64,000 bases of DNA from Mycolicibacterium parafortuitum (GTDB taxonomy: Bacteria; Actinomycetota; Actinomycetes; Mycobacteriales; Mycobacteriaceae): NCBI RefSeq assembly GCF_010725485.1, contig NZ_AP022598.1, positions 5,952,001 through 6,016,000 on the forward strand, read 5' to 3'. The notes below the pieces were generated by a model, which searched no databases, had not been told where the DNA came from, and saw only the letters and a program-made list of their open reading frames with translations. The translations under genes were made by a program, and so were the position numbers. Positions 17,604 through 25,491 of this stretch are shown here, one piece after another. Every line of letters begins with the position of its first letter. The first letter of the stretch is position 1.

Positions 17604-18389
17604 TCAACTGTGTCCGTCCGGGTGAGGGACGGGAGCGGTTCGCTCCCCATCAACTCGTGCCCACACAGTCTCGAAGTGGAACAGTTCTCCAGCTGGCGCC
17701 TTTCCCTTTTTGAACTGGCCCCAGACCCCGCGATCGCCAACGAGACCAGCTGCACGTGGCGCCTCAACGGTTTCGAAGGTGTTAGCGACGCGAACGTCTA
17801 CGAACCGTCCCCTGACCTCCAACTCGAAGACGTAGCTGCGGTCGAGTTCCAAGGGCGGGATTATCTCTCGCTTTGCCTCGTACTTGAGTTGGCCGTCCAG
17901 ACCGCGGACAGCCAAATTCCATGTGCGACGGTTGGCCGCGAAGTGCACTACATTCACGACAATGCGGTCGTTGGGCGTCAGCATGAGAAGCAGCGCACTT
18001 TCGGCCCCATGGCGAGTTTTCGTGAACCGTCCCCATGCTCCAATGGCTCGGACTCTTCCCGCGAATTGGCGTGCGGCGTAAACACTGCGGTCTCCTGCAT
18101 ATGTGAACGCACTGTTACGAAGGAATCCGTCCTCTGCCGGCGGCGGCGTGTGTTGGCGACTATCCATCACTCCGCGGAGATCCCATCCATCGCCGATCCA
18201 TAAGGCGCTATCAGGCCTATCGAACTCGTCGATAAATGATCCCCGAGGATCAGCCAGCAGTGCGGGCTTCGCTGCGGGCCGAGACGAACTCGCAGGAGTC
18301 ACGTACTTCGATTCGTATTCCGGAGGCTCCTGACTACACGCCGATAGCAGCGAAACAGCAATAGCGACAACAACTCCGCGGCGAATCAT
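17604..18389 (-). CDS. putative lipoprotein with a concanavalin-like/DUF1080-like domain
   Basis: The N-terminus MIRRGVVVAIAVSLLSACS is a lipoprotein signal peptide with lipobox LSAC and Cys18 as the lipidated residue, so the mature 244-residue protein should be anchored outside the cell membrane. After a Pro/Ser/Ala linker comes a beta-rich region starting FIDEFDRPDSALW and including GDGWDLRGVMDS and VWGQFKKGKAP; this pattern resembles laminin-G/concanavalin-like folds of DUF1080-type proteins that bind or cut glycans. That fold call is tentative. Its 3' end abuts the IS remnant. A GTG seven codons upstream is an alternative start. A role in handling the exported polysaccharide is possible from context only. 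Confidence 0.65.
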   Translation of the reverse strand: MIRRGVVVAIAVSLLSACSQEPPEYESKYVTPASSSRPAAKPALLADPRGSFIDEFDRPDSALWIGDGWDLRGVMDSRQHTPPPAEDGFLRNSAFTYAGDRSVYAARQFAGRVRAIGAWGRFTKTRHGAESALLLMLTPNDRIVVNVVHFAANRRTWNLAVRGLDGQLKYEAKREIIPPLELDRSYVFELEVRGRFVDVRVANTFETVEAPRAAGLVGDRGVWGQFKKGKAPAGELFHFETVWARVDGERTAPVPHPDGHS

Positions 18390-18875
18390 GACGAGGAGTG
18401 TATTGTTCACCCGCCCCCACACTTGGGAACGTGGACTTGGTGCGCGAGTCGCAACGAGTCCCGTCGGATTCTTGTGCAGGGGAAACCAGCGAGATGCCTC
18501 ACTCCTGCCGGTTTCGATCGCTGCGTTCAACGTCAATTAGGTTGCTGGACAATAGATCTATATAGACGCAATCCTGTGTTGCAACTACCTAGTCGCGGTG
18601 TCGCGACATCAACTGACATTCAGCCGGCCTGCCAGCAGCACGAAGTGCCGTATCCCCTGACCGGCATGCCTCCCAGTCGTCGTCGACGGGGTACCACAAT
18701 CAACCACCTGATTTCGGAGCCAGCATTGAGCCAGGCTGGAGATCCACTCACAGAAGCTTTGGATGGTGCGGCGCCCCACTAGCAATGACGTCAACGATCC
18801 GTCGATCACGCTTCGGAACGTCGTGGTGGACGGCCTCCCGCTCACGAGGAAACGGTTCCTGGCTAGGCTGAAACC
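18390..18875. other. non-coding gap upstream of WbuB-like glycosyltransferase gene
   Basis: About 490 bases between the divergent lipoprotein and glycosyltransferase genes. Small open frames on both strands show no family motif. The region should contain promoters for both flanking genes. It may also hold decayed insertion or gene debris next to the IS3 remnant, but I see nothing I can name. Confidence 0.35.
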
Positions 18876-20174
18876 ATGGCGCCGCGTCCAGATGTTGCAA
18901 TCTTCAGTCTTAATTACCCTCCGGAACCCACGGGCATCGCCCCATACACTGGTTCGCTTGCAACAGGCCTACGGCGGCGTGGACTTGCTGTGACCGCGCA
19001 CGTCGCACACCCCCATTATCCAGAGTGGAGCATCCGAAATGGATATGGCGAGTGGTGCAGACGCGAAGAGACGGACGGGGTGGAGGTGTACCGACGCCTA
19101 CACTACGTCCCAAGATCCCCTCGCGGCGTCCGAAGACTGCTATCGGAACTGAGCTTTGGTGTGCGCTTAGCATTTACTCGATGGCATCGTCCGAACGCGA
19201 TAATCGCCGTGTCCCCATCTTTGTTTTCCACCGTGGTCGCGGTTTGCAGATGGCGACTGAATCCGTGGAGACCCCCACTGATCGTTTGGGTGCAGGATCT
19301 GTACACGCTCGGTTTAGCCGAGACCGGCGAAGGGGGCGGCCTAGTGCAGCGTGCAACCCGGTGGGTTGAATCGCTCACGTTGAGGGCCGCGGACACGGTA
19401 GCAGTCATCCACGACCGATTCGCCGCCTACGTCACTGACGAGCTTGGCGTGAATTCATCAAAGGTCGTTGTGGTGCGCAACTGGACACATCTCAAGCCTT
19501 CCAAGGCGATCGATCCACGAACGGCGAAGAAAGCACTCGGCTGGCCCACCGACGTCACGCTGGCTGTGCACACCGGGAATATGGGAGCAAAGCAGGGCCT
19601 ACATAATGTCGTTGAAGCTGCGCGGCTCGCTGACGAAATCCAAGCTCCAGTCCACTTTTTTCTGATCGGTGACGGTAGCGAGCGCAAGGAACTAGAGCAA
19701 CAGGCACTCGGGATCGGGCGCCTCAGCTTCACCGATCCCCTCAGTGACAGCGACTATCTTCTAGCTCTAAGTGCCGCCGACATCCTGGTGTTGAATGAGA
19801 AGCCAGGCGTCGCAGCAATGGCCGTACCTAGCAAGCTCACGTCCTACTTTGACGCCGGAAAGCCCGTGGTTGCGGCAACTGACGGCGGTGGCATAACTGC
19901 TGCAGAGATCAAGTCCTCGGAAGCTGGCGTAGTGGTTCCGGCTGGCAATCCGGACGAGTTACTACGCGTCATAATCAAGCTAGGCTCGGATTCGGCGGCA
20001 TGTGCACAGTACGGCAGGAATGGACGTCATTATCGCGAAACGGTCCTCGATGAGTCAGCCGCCATCAGTCAATGGGCTGACATCGTAGCGAACGCCCAGG
20101 CGCATAAGCGGCTGAGAACTGCCCGAGGAGCCATTGACACACTAGGGCAGATACCTCCGCCAACACGGACCTGA
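18876..20174 (+). CDS. family 4 glycosyltransferase (WcaI/WbuB-like)
   Basis: A 432-residue GT-B enzyme. The N-terminal domain opens FSLNYPPEPTGIAPYTGSLA, the typical 'N-Y-x-PE-x-TG-I/N-x-x-Y' of WcaI/WbuB glycosyltransferases. The C-terminal donor domain shows AVHTGNMGAKQGLHNVVEAA, FFLIGDGSERKELEQ and MAVPSKLTSYFDAGKPV with the nucleotide-sugar-binding PSK-x-x-x-Y. Related enzymes transfer fucose or FucNAc, which fits the GDP-L-fucose synthase gene 2.5 kb downstream. It probably adds a sugar to the lipid-linked unit on the cytoplasmic side. The ATG (APRPDVAIF) directly precedes the first strand. Confidence 0.9.
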   Translation: MAPRPDVAIFSLNYPPEPTGIAPYTGSLATGLRRRGLAVTAHVAHPHYPEWSIRNGYGEWCRREETDGVEVYRRLHYVPRSPRGVRRLLSELSFGVRLAFTRWHRPNAIIAVSPSLFSTVVAVCRWRLNPWRPPLIVWVQDLYTLGLAETGEGGGLVQRATRWVESLTLRAADTVAVIHDRFAAYVTDELGVNSSKVVVVRNWTHLKPSKAIDPRTAKKALGWPTDVTLAVHTGNMGAKQGLHNVVEAARLADEIQAPVHFFLIGDGSERKELEQQALGIGRLSFTDPLSDSDYLLALSAADILVLNEKPGVAAMAVPSKLTSYFDAGKPVVAATDGGGITAAEIKSSEAGVVVPAGNPDELLRVIIKLGSDSAACAQYGRNGRHYRETVLDESAAISQWADIVANAQAHKRLRTARGAIDTLGQIPPPTRT

Positions 20175-20247
20175 GCACGCCGCGGGACCTGAGCCCAGGT
20201 CCCTTCGACTACGCGCCGCATGTACGCCTCGTGCAGGTGAGATAAAC

Positions 20248-21621
20248 GTGCTTAGACTAGGGCGCACAACTGCCGAAGGGGGAAGATTGCAGGCCGCAAA
20301 GGTTTACGACGTCGGGATAATCGGGTTGGGCTATGTTGGCTTAACCTTGGGCACGGTTCTTGCTGAGACCGGCAGTACCGTGATCGGAGTCGAAAAGCGC
20401 ACAGAGATCGTCGATTTGACCAACCGCGGCATACCGCATTTTTCCGAAGCCGGGCTCACCGACGCATTGCATCGGGTGACCTCGTCGGGGCGACTCGTCG
20501 CCGCAGCCGAGTTTGACGCGAACGTTTCGTGCAAGGCGTACATCATCACTGTCGGAACTCCGCTGTCCGCCGACGGTACCGTTCGTCTCGACATGATTGA
20601 AGCCGCAACGCGGCAGGTCGCGGAGAATATGCAGGACGGCGCACTAGTGATCCTACGGTCCACAGTGAAAATCGAAACCACATCACGCGTTGTCGAACCG
20701 ATCCTCGCATCCACTGGTAAGGAGTTCGATATCGCTATGTGCCCTGAGCGGACGCTTGAAGGCCGCGCTTTACAGGAACTACGCGAGCTTCCCCAGATAA
20801 TCGGCGCAACAGAACCCGCAGCGTCGGACCGAGCAGCAGGGTTATTTCAAAGACTCACGAGTACAATTGTTAAAGTGTCAAGCGCCGAAGCGGCCGAGAT
20901 CATCAAACTTGTAGATAACACTTACCGCGATGTGCAATTCGCTTTTGCAAACGAGGTAGCTCGGGTGTGCGATGCGTTTGGTGTAAATGCTCACGAAGTA
21001 ATATCCTCTGGACGCCTCGGCTATCCAAGAACATCGGTTGCGTTGCCTGGACTCGTTGGCGGACCCTGCCTGGAGAAAGATCCGCATATACTCTTGCAGA
21101 GCGCTCGAACGAAAGGCCTCACCCTGGAGATTACCGCTGCAGGACGTCTCGTGAACGAACGCCAACCTATAGAGACCGTCGAGTTCATCACGAAGGAAAT
21201 ATCGCGGCGTAAACTTGGCACCCCCCTCAGGATACGGATCATCGGCATGGCATTTAAGGGCGTCCCAGCTACCGATGACCTTCGGGGTTCTATGTCGATC
21301 AAAGTGCTAGAAGCTCTCAAAACTGCGCATCCGGATGCTGAGATAGGCATATACGACCCTGTGATCAGTTCCGAAGTGCTTTCTAAATCGTTTCCCGATG
21401 AAGTTGTATTCAGCCGTTTTGGCGACGCAGTAAGCGGAGCATCAGTCGTCGTAATTTCGAATAATCATCCGGCACTTGGAGCAGTCTCGCCCCGGACAAT
21501 GGCAGAGTTCATTTCGCCGAGTGGATTCGTATTCGACTATTGGAACCATTTTAGCCACTTGCCGCCGTCGGAGCTCGGCGATTCGTACTTCGCAGTTGGC
21601 CACACGGAAACGGCCGCGTGA
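20248..21621 (+). CDS. nucleotide-sugar dehydrogenase (UDP-ManNAc/UDP-Glc dehydrogenase family, WecC-like)
   Basis: The 457-residue protein has the NAD-binding motif VGIIGLGYVGLTLGTVLAE, then VGTPLSADGTV, IILRSTVK-like LVILRSTVKIETT, CPERTLEG, and the catalytic Cys in GGPCLEKDP, followed by IIGMAFKGVPATDDLRGS in the UDP-binding domain. These define the UDP-glucose/UDP-N-acetylmannosamine dehydrogenases that oxidise C6 of a nucleotide sugar to a uronic acid using two NAD. CPER-T-EG and GGPCLEKDP favour the WecC/WbpA side. The GTG start has AGGTGAG nearby; a TTG (QAAKVYD) preceded by AAGGGGG is an alternative. It is coupled to the epimerase gene. Confidence 0.9.
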   Translation: MLRLGRTTAEGGRLQAAKVYDVGIIGLGYVGLTLGTVLAETGSTVIGVEKRTEIVDLTNRGIPHFSEAGLTDALHRVTSSGRLVAAAEFDANVSCKAYIITVGTPLSADGTVRLDMIEAATRQVAENMQDGALVILRSTVKIETTSRVVEPILASTGKEFDIAMCPERTLEGRALQELRELPQIIGATEPAASDRAAGLFQRLTSTIVKVSSAEAAEIIKLVDNTYRDVQFAFANEVARVCDAFGVNAHEVISSGRLGYPRTSVALPGLVGGPCLEKDPHILLQSARTKGLTLEITAAGRLVNERQPIETVEFITKEISRRKLGTPLRIRIIGMAFKGVPATDDLRGSMSIKVLEALKTAHPDAEIGIYDPVISSEVLSKSFPDEVVFSRFGDAVSGASVVVISNNHPALGAVSPRTMAEFISPSGFVFDYWNHFSHLPPSELGDSYFAVGHTETAA

Positions 21622-22610
21622 TGAGTCGCCGAGTTGTAGTTACCGGTGGCGGCGGATTCATAGGCGCCTACCTAGTAAAGCGTTTAGTCCACGACGACTG
21701 GGATGTCGCCGTCGTGGACACGATGGTTCGCGGGGACGCTAGCCGATTCGCAGAGGTTGCTGACCAAGTAGAGCTGTTTTCATGTGATGTCCGCGATCAA
21801 TCGGCTTTGGAAACTGCATTCGCTGGAGCGGAAGTGGTGATGCACTTAGCAGCGATCAATGGCACCGAGAACTTCTACAGGCACCCAGAACTCGTACTTG
21901 ACGTGGGCATACGGGGAGCGATCGCCGTTGTCAACGCCGGCCGCGCTGCTGGCGTGCCCGATCTGGTGTTCGCTTCGACTGCAGAGGTCTATCAGACACC
22001 TTCAACGGTACCGACTCCTGAAACCGTCCCTTTGACGCTTCCCAACAGTCTAAACCCTAGATACTCTTACGGCGGTTCCAAAATAGCGAGTGAATTGATT
22101 GCCTTCAATTACGCGCAGGAACACTATCGGAAAGTTCAGGTATTCCGGCCCCATAACGTATACGGACCAGATATGGGATGGAAGCATGTGATTCCGCAAT
22201 TTATCACTAGAGCCCTACAGGAATCAGCGCGCTGCCACTCAGATAGCGTGCCATTCCCAATTCAAGGCGACGGATCCGAAACACGTGCATTCTGTTTCGT
22301 CGACGACATTGTAGACGGCATTCTCACTATGTATGAACAGGGCGGACACCGCGAGATTTATCATATCGGAAATGATGAAGAAATCACGATTAGGGAGCTA
22401 GCGGCTCGAATCGGTGACGCTCTCGGCATATCGCTTCACGTCGAATCAGGCCCCGCTCCGGAGGGCGGCACGCCGCGCCGTTGCCCCGACCTCACTAAGA
22501 TGCGAGGCCTTGGATACCGACCAGCGATCGATCTCCAGTCAGGTCTTCGCAAAACGGCAGCGTGGTATCGCGATCGAGATAGGGGCCTGGTCGGAAACGA
22601 CTTGCTTTGA
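21621..22610 (+). CDS. NAD-dependent epimerase/dehydratase
   Basis: A 329-residue extended SDR with VTGGGGFIGAYLVKRL at the N-terminus, HLAAINGTENF, the catalytic ASTAEVYQ and YSYGGSKIASE (Tyr-x3-Lys), and RPHNVYGPDMG. The protein resembles UDP-sugar 4-epimerases and decarboxylases acting on nucleotide sugars. The ATG shares one base with the stop of the dehydrogenase gene (a GTG one codon earlier gives a four-base overlap), so the two products probably act in sequence, making an epimerised uronic acid or pentose nucleotide. Exact chemistry cannot be told from sequence. Confidence 0.88.
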   Translation: MSRRVVVTGGGGFIGAYLVKRLVHDDWDVAVVDTMVRGDASRFAEVADQVELFSCDVRDQSALETAFAGAEVVMHLAAINGTENFYRHPELVLDVGIRGAIAVVNAGRAAGVPDLVFASTAEVYQTPSTVPTPETVPLTLPNSLNPRYSYGGSKIASELIAFNYAQEHYRKVQVFRPHNVYGPDMGWKHVIPQFITRALQESARCHSDSVPFPIQGDGSETRAFCFVDDIVDGILTMYEQGGHREIYHIGNDEEITIRELAARIGDALGISLHVESGPAPEGGTPRRCPDLTKMRGLGYRPAIDLQSGLRKTAAWYRDRDRGLVGNDLL

Positions 22611-22649
22611 TCACCGCAGCAGACCCACCCCTGCAACACGAGGAGATTT

Positions 22650-23600
22650 GTGGAGAAGAATTCTCGCATCTATGTAGCTGGCCATCGCGGTATGGTGGGT
22701 TCGGCGATCTTACGACGGTTAACCGACCTGGGCTACTCGAACGTAGTTGTTCGCAACCATAGCGACCTACCGCTAGATGATTCAGGTGCAGTTGCGCAGT
22801 TCTTCACTAGCGAACGTCCTGAGTATGTGGTTCTCGCCGCGGCGAAAGTCGGTGGCATCGTCGCCAACGCCACGCAGGGCGCCGATTTCATCAGAGAGAA
22901 TTTACTAATACAAACCAATGTCATAGATGCCGCCTATCGACACGGCGCGCGAAAGCTGCTTTTCTTGGGGTCAAGTTGTATTTATCCCAAGCTCGCACAA
23001 CAGCCTATCGCTGAAGAGGCACTCCTTACGGGCCCTTTAGAGGAGACCAATCTCCCGTATGCGGTTGCGAAGATTGCTGGCAAGACTATGTGCGACGCGT
23101 ATGCACATCAATTCGGGTTCGATGCTTTTACGGTAATGCCGTCTAACGTGTATGGAGTCGGCGACAATTTTCATCCTGAGCACTCCCACGTTGTGGCAGG
23201 GATGCTCCGGCGGTTTCATGAAGCGAAATTGAACGATTCGGACAAAGTGGTCGTCTGGGGTACTGGTTCTCCGTTGCGCGAGCTTATCGATGCCGATGAC
23301 CTAGCGGACGCCTGTGTCTTTCTACTTGAGAATTATAGTGACGGTGGAATGATCAATGTTGGCACTGGTGAAGAAATATCCATCCGCGATCTCGCTTTTC
23401 TGATCAAAACCATCGTGGGATTCGATGGGGAAATCGAGTTTGATTCCACCCGACCTGACGGGACGCCGAGAAAAATCATGGATAACAGTAAAATATCGAA
23501 ACTCGGCTGGCGTCCAAACCACACGATAGAGACCGGACTCCGAAAAATGTACGATTGGTTCGTCCACACGCAGGAGGTCCGTGAACCGCACTCGGCATAA
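22650..23600 (+). CDS. fcl: GDP-L-fucose synthase
   Basis: The 316-residue protein begins IYVAGHRGMVGSAILRRL, the signature of GDP-L-fucose synthase, followed by LAAAKVGGIVANAT, LFLGSSCIYPKLAQQPI, YAVAKIAGKTMC (Tyr-x3-Lys), PSNVYGVGDNFHPEHSHV and WGTGSPLRELI. It converts GDP-4-keto-6-deoxy-D-mannose to GDP-L-fucose by 3,5-epimerisation and NADPH reduction. The GTG start is preceded by GAGGAG at ideal spacing. The partner gmd (GDP-mannose 4,6-dehydratase) is not in the window, so the substrate must come from elsewhere in the genome. It is the last forward gene of the locus. Confidence 0.93.
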   Translation: MEKNSRIYVAGHRGMVGSAILRRLTDLGYSNVVVRNHSDLPLDDSGAVAQFFTSERPEYVVLAAAKVGGIVANATQGADFIRENLLIQTNVIDAAYRHGARKLLFLGSSCIYPKLAQQPIAEEALLTGPLEETNLPYAVAKIAGKTMCDAYAHQFGFDAFTVMPSNVYGVGDNFHPEHSHVVAGMLRRFHEAKLNDSDKVVVWGTGSPLRELIDADDLADACVFLLENYSDGGMINVGTGEEISIRDLAFLIKTIVGFDGEIEFDSTRPDGTPRKIMDNSKISKLGWRPNHTIETGLRKMYDWFVHTQEVREPHSA

Positions 23601-23826
23601 CCTGCCGCGCCGCGCAACTGGTTTTCGATACCTGCCGGGATTAACGTGCCGGAGACTCTTCATCATGGAGCGCGAGGCACGGGCCAGAATGTGCGAGTTC
23701 TCGTCACCTATCCGCGCGGCTTCAACCGACAAACCTTTACCCTACCCAGTGGCGCGATAGCGCGGAAGTACTAACGGACCATCGGCCTGACCGGACACGA
23801 CACGCCACGACACATTCTTAGCCCAT

Positions 23827-25332
23827 TTAATCTGAGCTTTCACGACGTCGCCGCCGGCCGCTCGATGACGTCGTGGGATCTTGATCCTCCACTTCGACTT
23901 CCTTGACGGAATCCGAGCTGCTGGACTCTTGGACAGCAACGTCAGGTGCCCGTAGCACCTTGGGGGCTATCACTCCACTGTCGGACCCGTAATAGCTGTA
24001 GTTATAGCTATATGAAGAGCCCCCGCGAGTCGGCATCAGCGTGAACACTGCACCAAGCAGAGGCGCACCCACACTTTCAAGATTTCCAACCGCGTGCGCC
24101 AACTGCTCCCGCTTAGTACTTCCAAATCGAGCCATAATCAAGACACCGTCCGCAGCCGCCGCAAGTATCGCCGCATCCGTTACGGCGAGCAACGGAGACG
24201 AGTCGATGATTACGTAATCAAATTGTGTCCGCAGCTCTCGCAATAACTTCCGCGCAGCCTGCGATCCAACAAGCTCACTCGGGTTTGGGGGTATCGCTCC
24301 AGAAGTTAACAGTGTAAGGCCGGGGAATCGGGTCTTTTGAAGTGCGTCGTCCACCGAGGCGGCGCCGCTGAGAACTGTGCTGAAACCGACCCCGCCGACC
24401 AGGTCAAGGTACTGATGCAAGCTCGGCCGACGCATATCTCCGTCTATTAGAAGCACATTGTGCTCTGCCTCAGCAAGCGCGAGAGCGATATTAATAGCAG
24501 TCGTCGACTTGCCTTCATTCGGCACGGAACTGGTCACGATAATTACTCGTGGGGGGTTGTCGACCGCGAGAAACTGCAGGTTCGTTCGGACTTTACGGAA
24601 CGCCTCCGCGATGAGTGAATTATCCGCATCAAAGGATATGGCAGGCTGCTTTCGACGGTCTTTATCCAGAGGAATGCTCCCGACCAGCCCAGTGCCTGTA
24701 ATGCTTTCAAGGGTCTCGCGATCCTTCACCGTATTATCGAGGAGATCGCGGACCACGGCTAGCGCGACGCCGAAGGCGAGACCCAACACAAGTCCTATTC
24801 CGATGTTTCGCGCAGTCTTTGGCACAACGGGTGAATCTGGAATCGAAGCACGCTGCTCGACCACCACCCGCGAATCCGGAGTCGAACCATCCTCTGGCGT
24901 CTCCAGCTCGCGCACCATTGCAACGAACTCGTCCGAAAGAGTGTTCGCAATATCCCGTGCACGCACCGGAGATTCGTCTAGCACGTCCACATTGATCAAG
25001 ACAGTGTCGACTTTCGAGCTCGCTTTAACATGCGCCTGCAAATCCTCGGCGCTCATATCGAGACCTAATTTGTCGATTGTTCGCTGAGCTAAAGTCTGCC
25101 CCATAATCAACTCGGCGTATGAGACCACTCTTTCTTGGGAGAAGCGATTTCCTTGGTAAGTTTCGGCGAGCGAGGAACCTGAGGTGGTCGAAACAAACAA
25201 GCGGGTGGAAGCCTGATAGAGCGGCGTAGTTATAAGGCTATATGCTGCCGCAGCTAAAACTCCGATCAAAGCCGTTACGCAGATAGTTACCCAACGACTC
25301 CGTAGAAGTTTTATGAAATCCTGGAGATTCAA
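23827..25332 (-). CDS. polysaccharide co-polymerase / bacterial tyrosine autokinase (Wzz-Wzc type)
   Basis: A 501-residue fusion. The N-terminal Wzz domain has a membrane helix (about residues 17-35) and an extracytoplasmic region with a second helix near 175-195. The cytoplasmic kinase domain shows Walker A SSVPNEGKSTTAIN, Walker A' LLIDGDMRRP and Walker B YVIIDSSPLL. The C-terminus has a tyrosine cluster YSYNYSYYGSD before an acidic tail, the usual autophosphorylation site of BY-kinases. It sets polymer chain length and is expected to be reset by the phosphatase encoded at 4.4-4.9 kb. The start is a TTG with AAGGGG five bases upstream. It converges with fcl. Confidence 0.92.
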   Translation of the reverse strand: MNLQDFIKLLRSRWVTICVTALIGVLAAAAYSLITTPLYQASTRLFVSTTSGSSLAETYQGNRFSQERVVSYAELIMGQTLAQRTIDKLGLDMSAEDLQAHVKASSKVDTVLINVDVLDESPVRARDIANTLSDEFVAMVRELETPEDGSTPDSRVVVEQRASIPDSPVVPKTARNIGIGLVLGLAFGVALAVVRDLLDNTVKDRETLESITGTGLVGSIPLDKDRRKQPAISFDADNSLIAEAFRKVRTNLQFLAVDNPPRVIIVTSSVPNEGKSTTAINIALALAEAEHNVLLIDGDMRRPSLHQYLDLVGGVGFSTVLSGAASVDDALQKTRFPGLTLLTSGAIPPNPSELVGSQAARKLLRELRTQFDYVIIDSSPLLAVTDAAILAAAADGVLIMARFGSTKREQLAHAVGNLESVGAPLLGAVFTLMPTRGGSSYSYNYSYYGSDSGVIAPKVLRAPDVAVQESSSSDSVKEVEVEDQDPTTSSSGRRRRRESSD

Positions 25333-25491
25333 AGCGACCCCTTATCGCTATACGTGGATACTCGCCGAGAATGAGAATGATGGGCTTTATCGATCGCGGA
25401 ATCTTGCGCGGCTCCTTCGCAAACGCTCCGCGATACTACGGCTTGCATACCGGCACCGACGGTGAGCGCCACCCAAAATTCGCCGCGCTTC

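Larger units (their letters stand above)
16405..17616 (+). mobile_element. degenerate IS3-family insertion sequence
   Basis: About 1.2 kb, the normal size of an IS3-family element. It contains fragments of OrfA and a nearly full-length but frame-disrupted OrfB. The likely left end is TGTCCCCAGTTTTGGTTGAC at about 16408; at the right, GTCAACTGTGTCC (about 17603-17615) resembles its inverted complement with bases lost. End positions are approximate. The element cannot transpose by itself. It sits between the methyltransferase gene and a lipoprotein gene at the middle of the polysaccharide locus. Confidence 0.75.

Noticed and set aside
17448..18203. Long plus-strand frame continuing from the transposase remnant
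   Set aside because: Only its first 25 or so residues are transposase; the rest is the antisense of the lipoprotein gene.
18609..18845. Minus-strand 78-codon frame in the gap before the glycosyltransferase gene
   Set aside because: No motif, no ribosome-binding site and uneven codon use.
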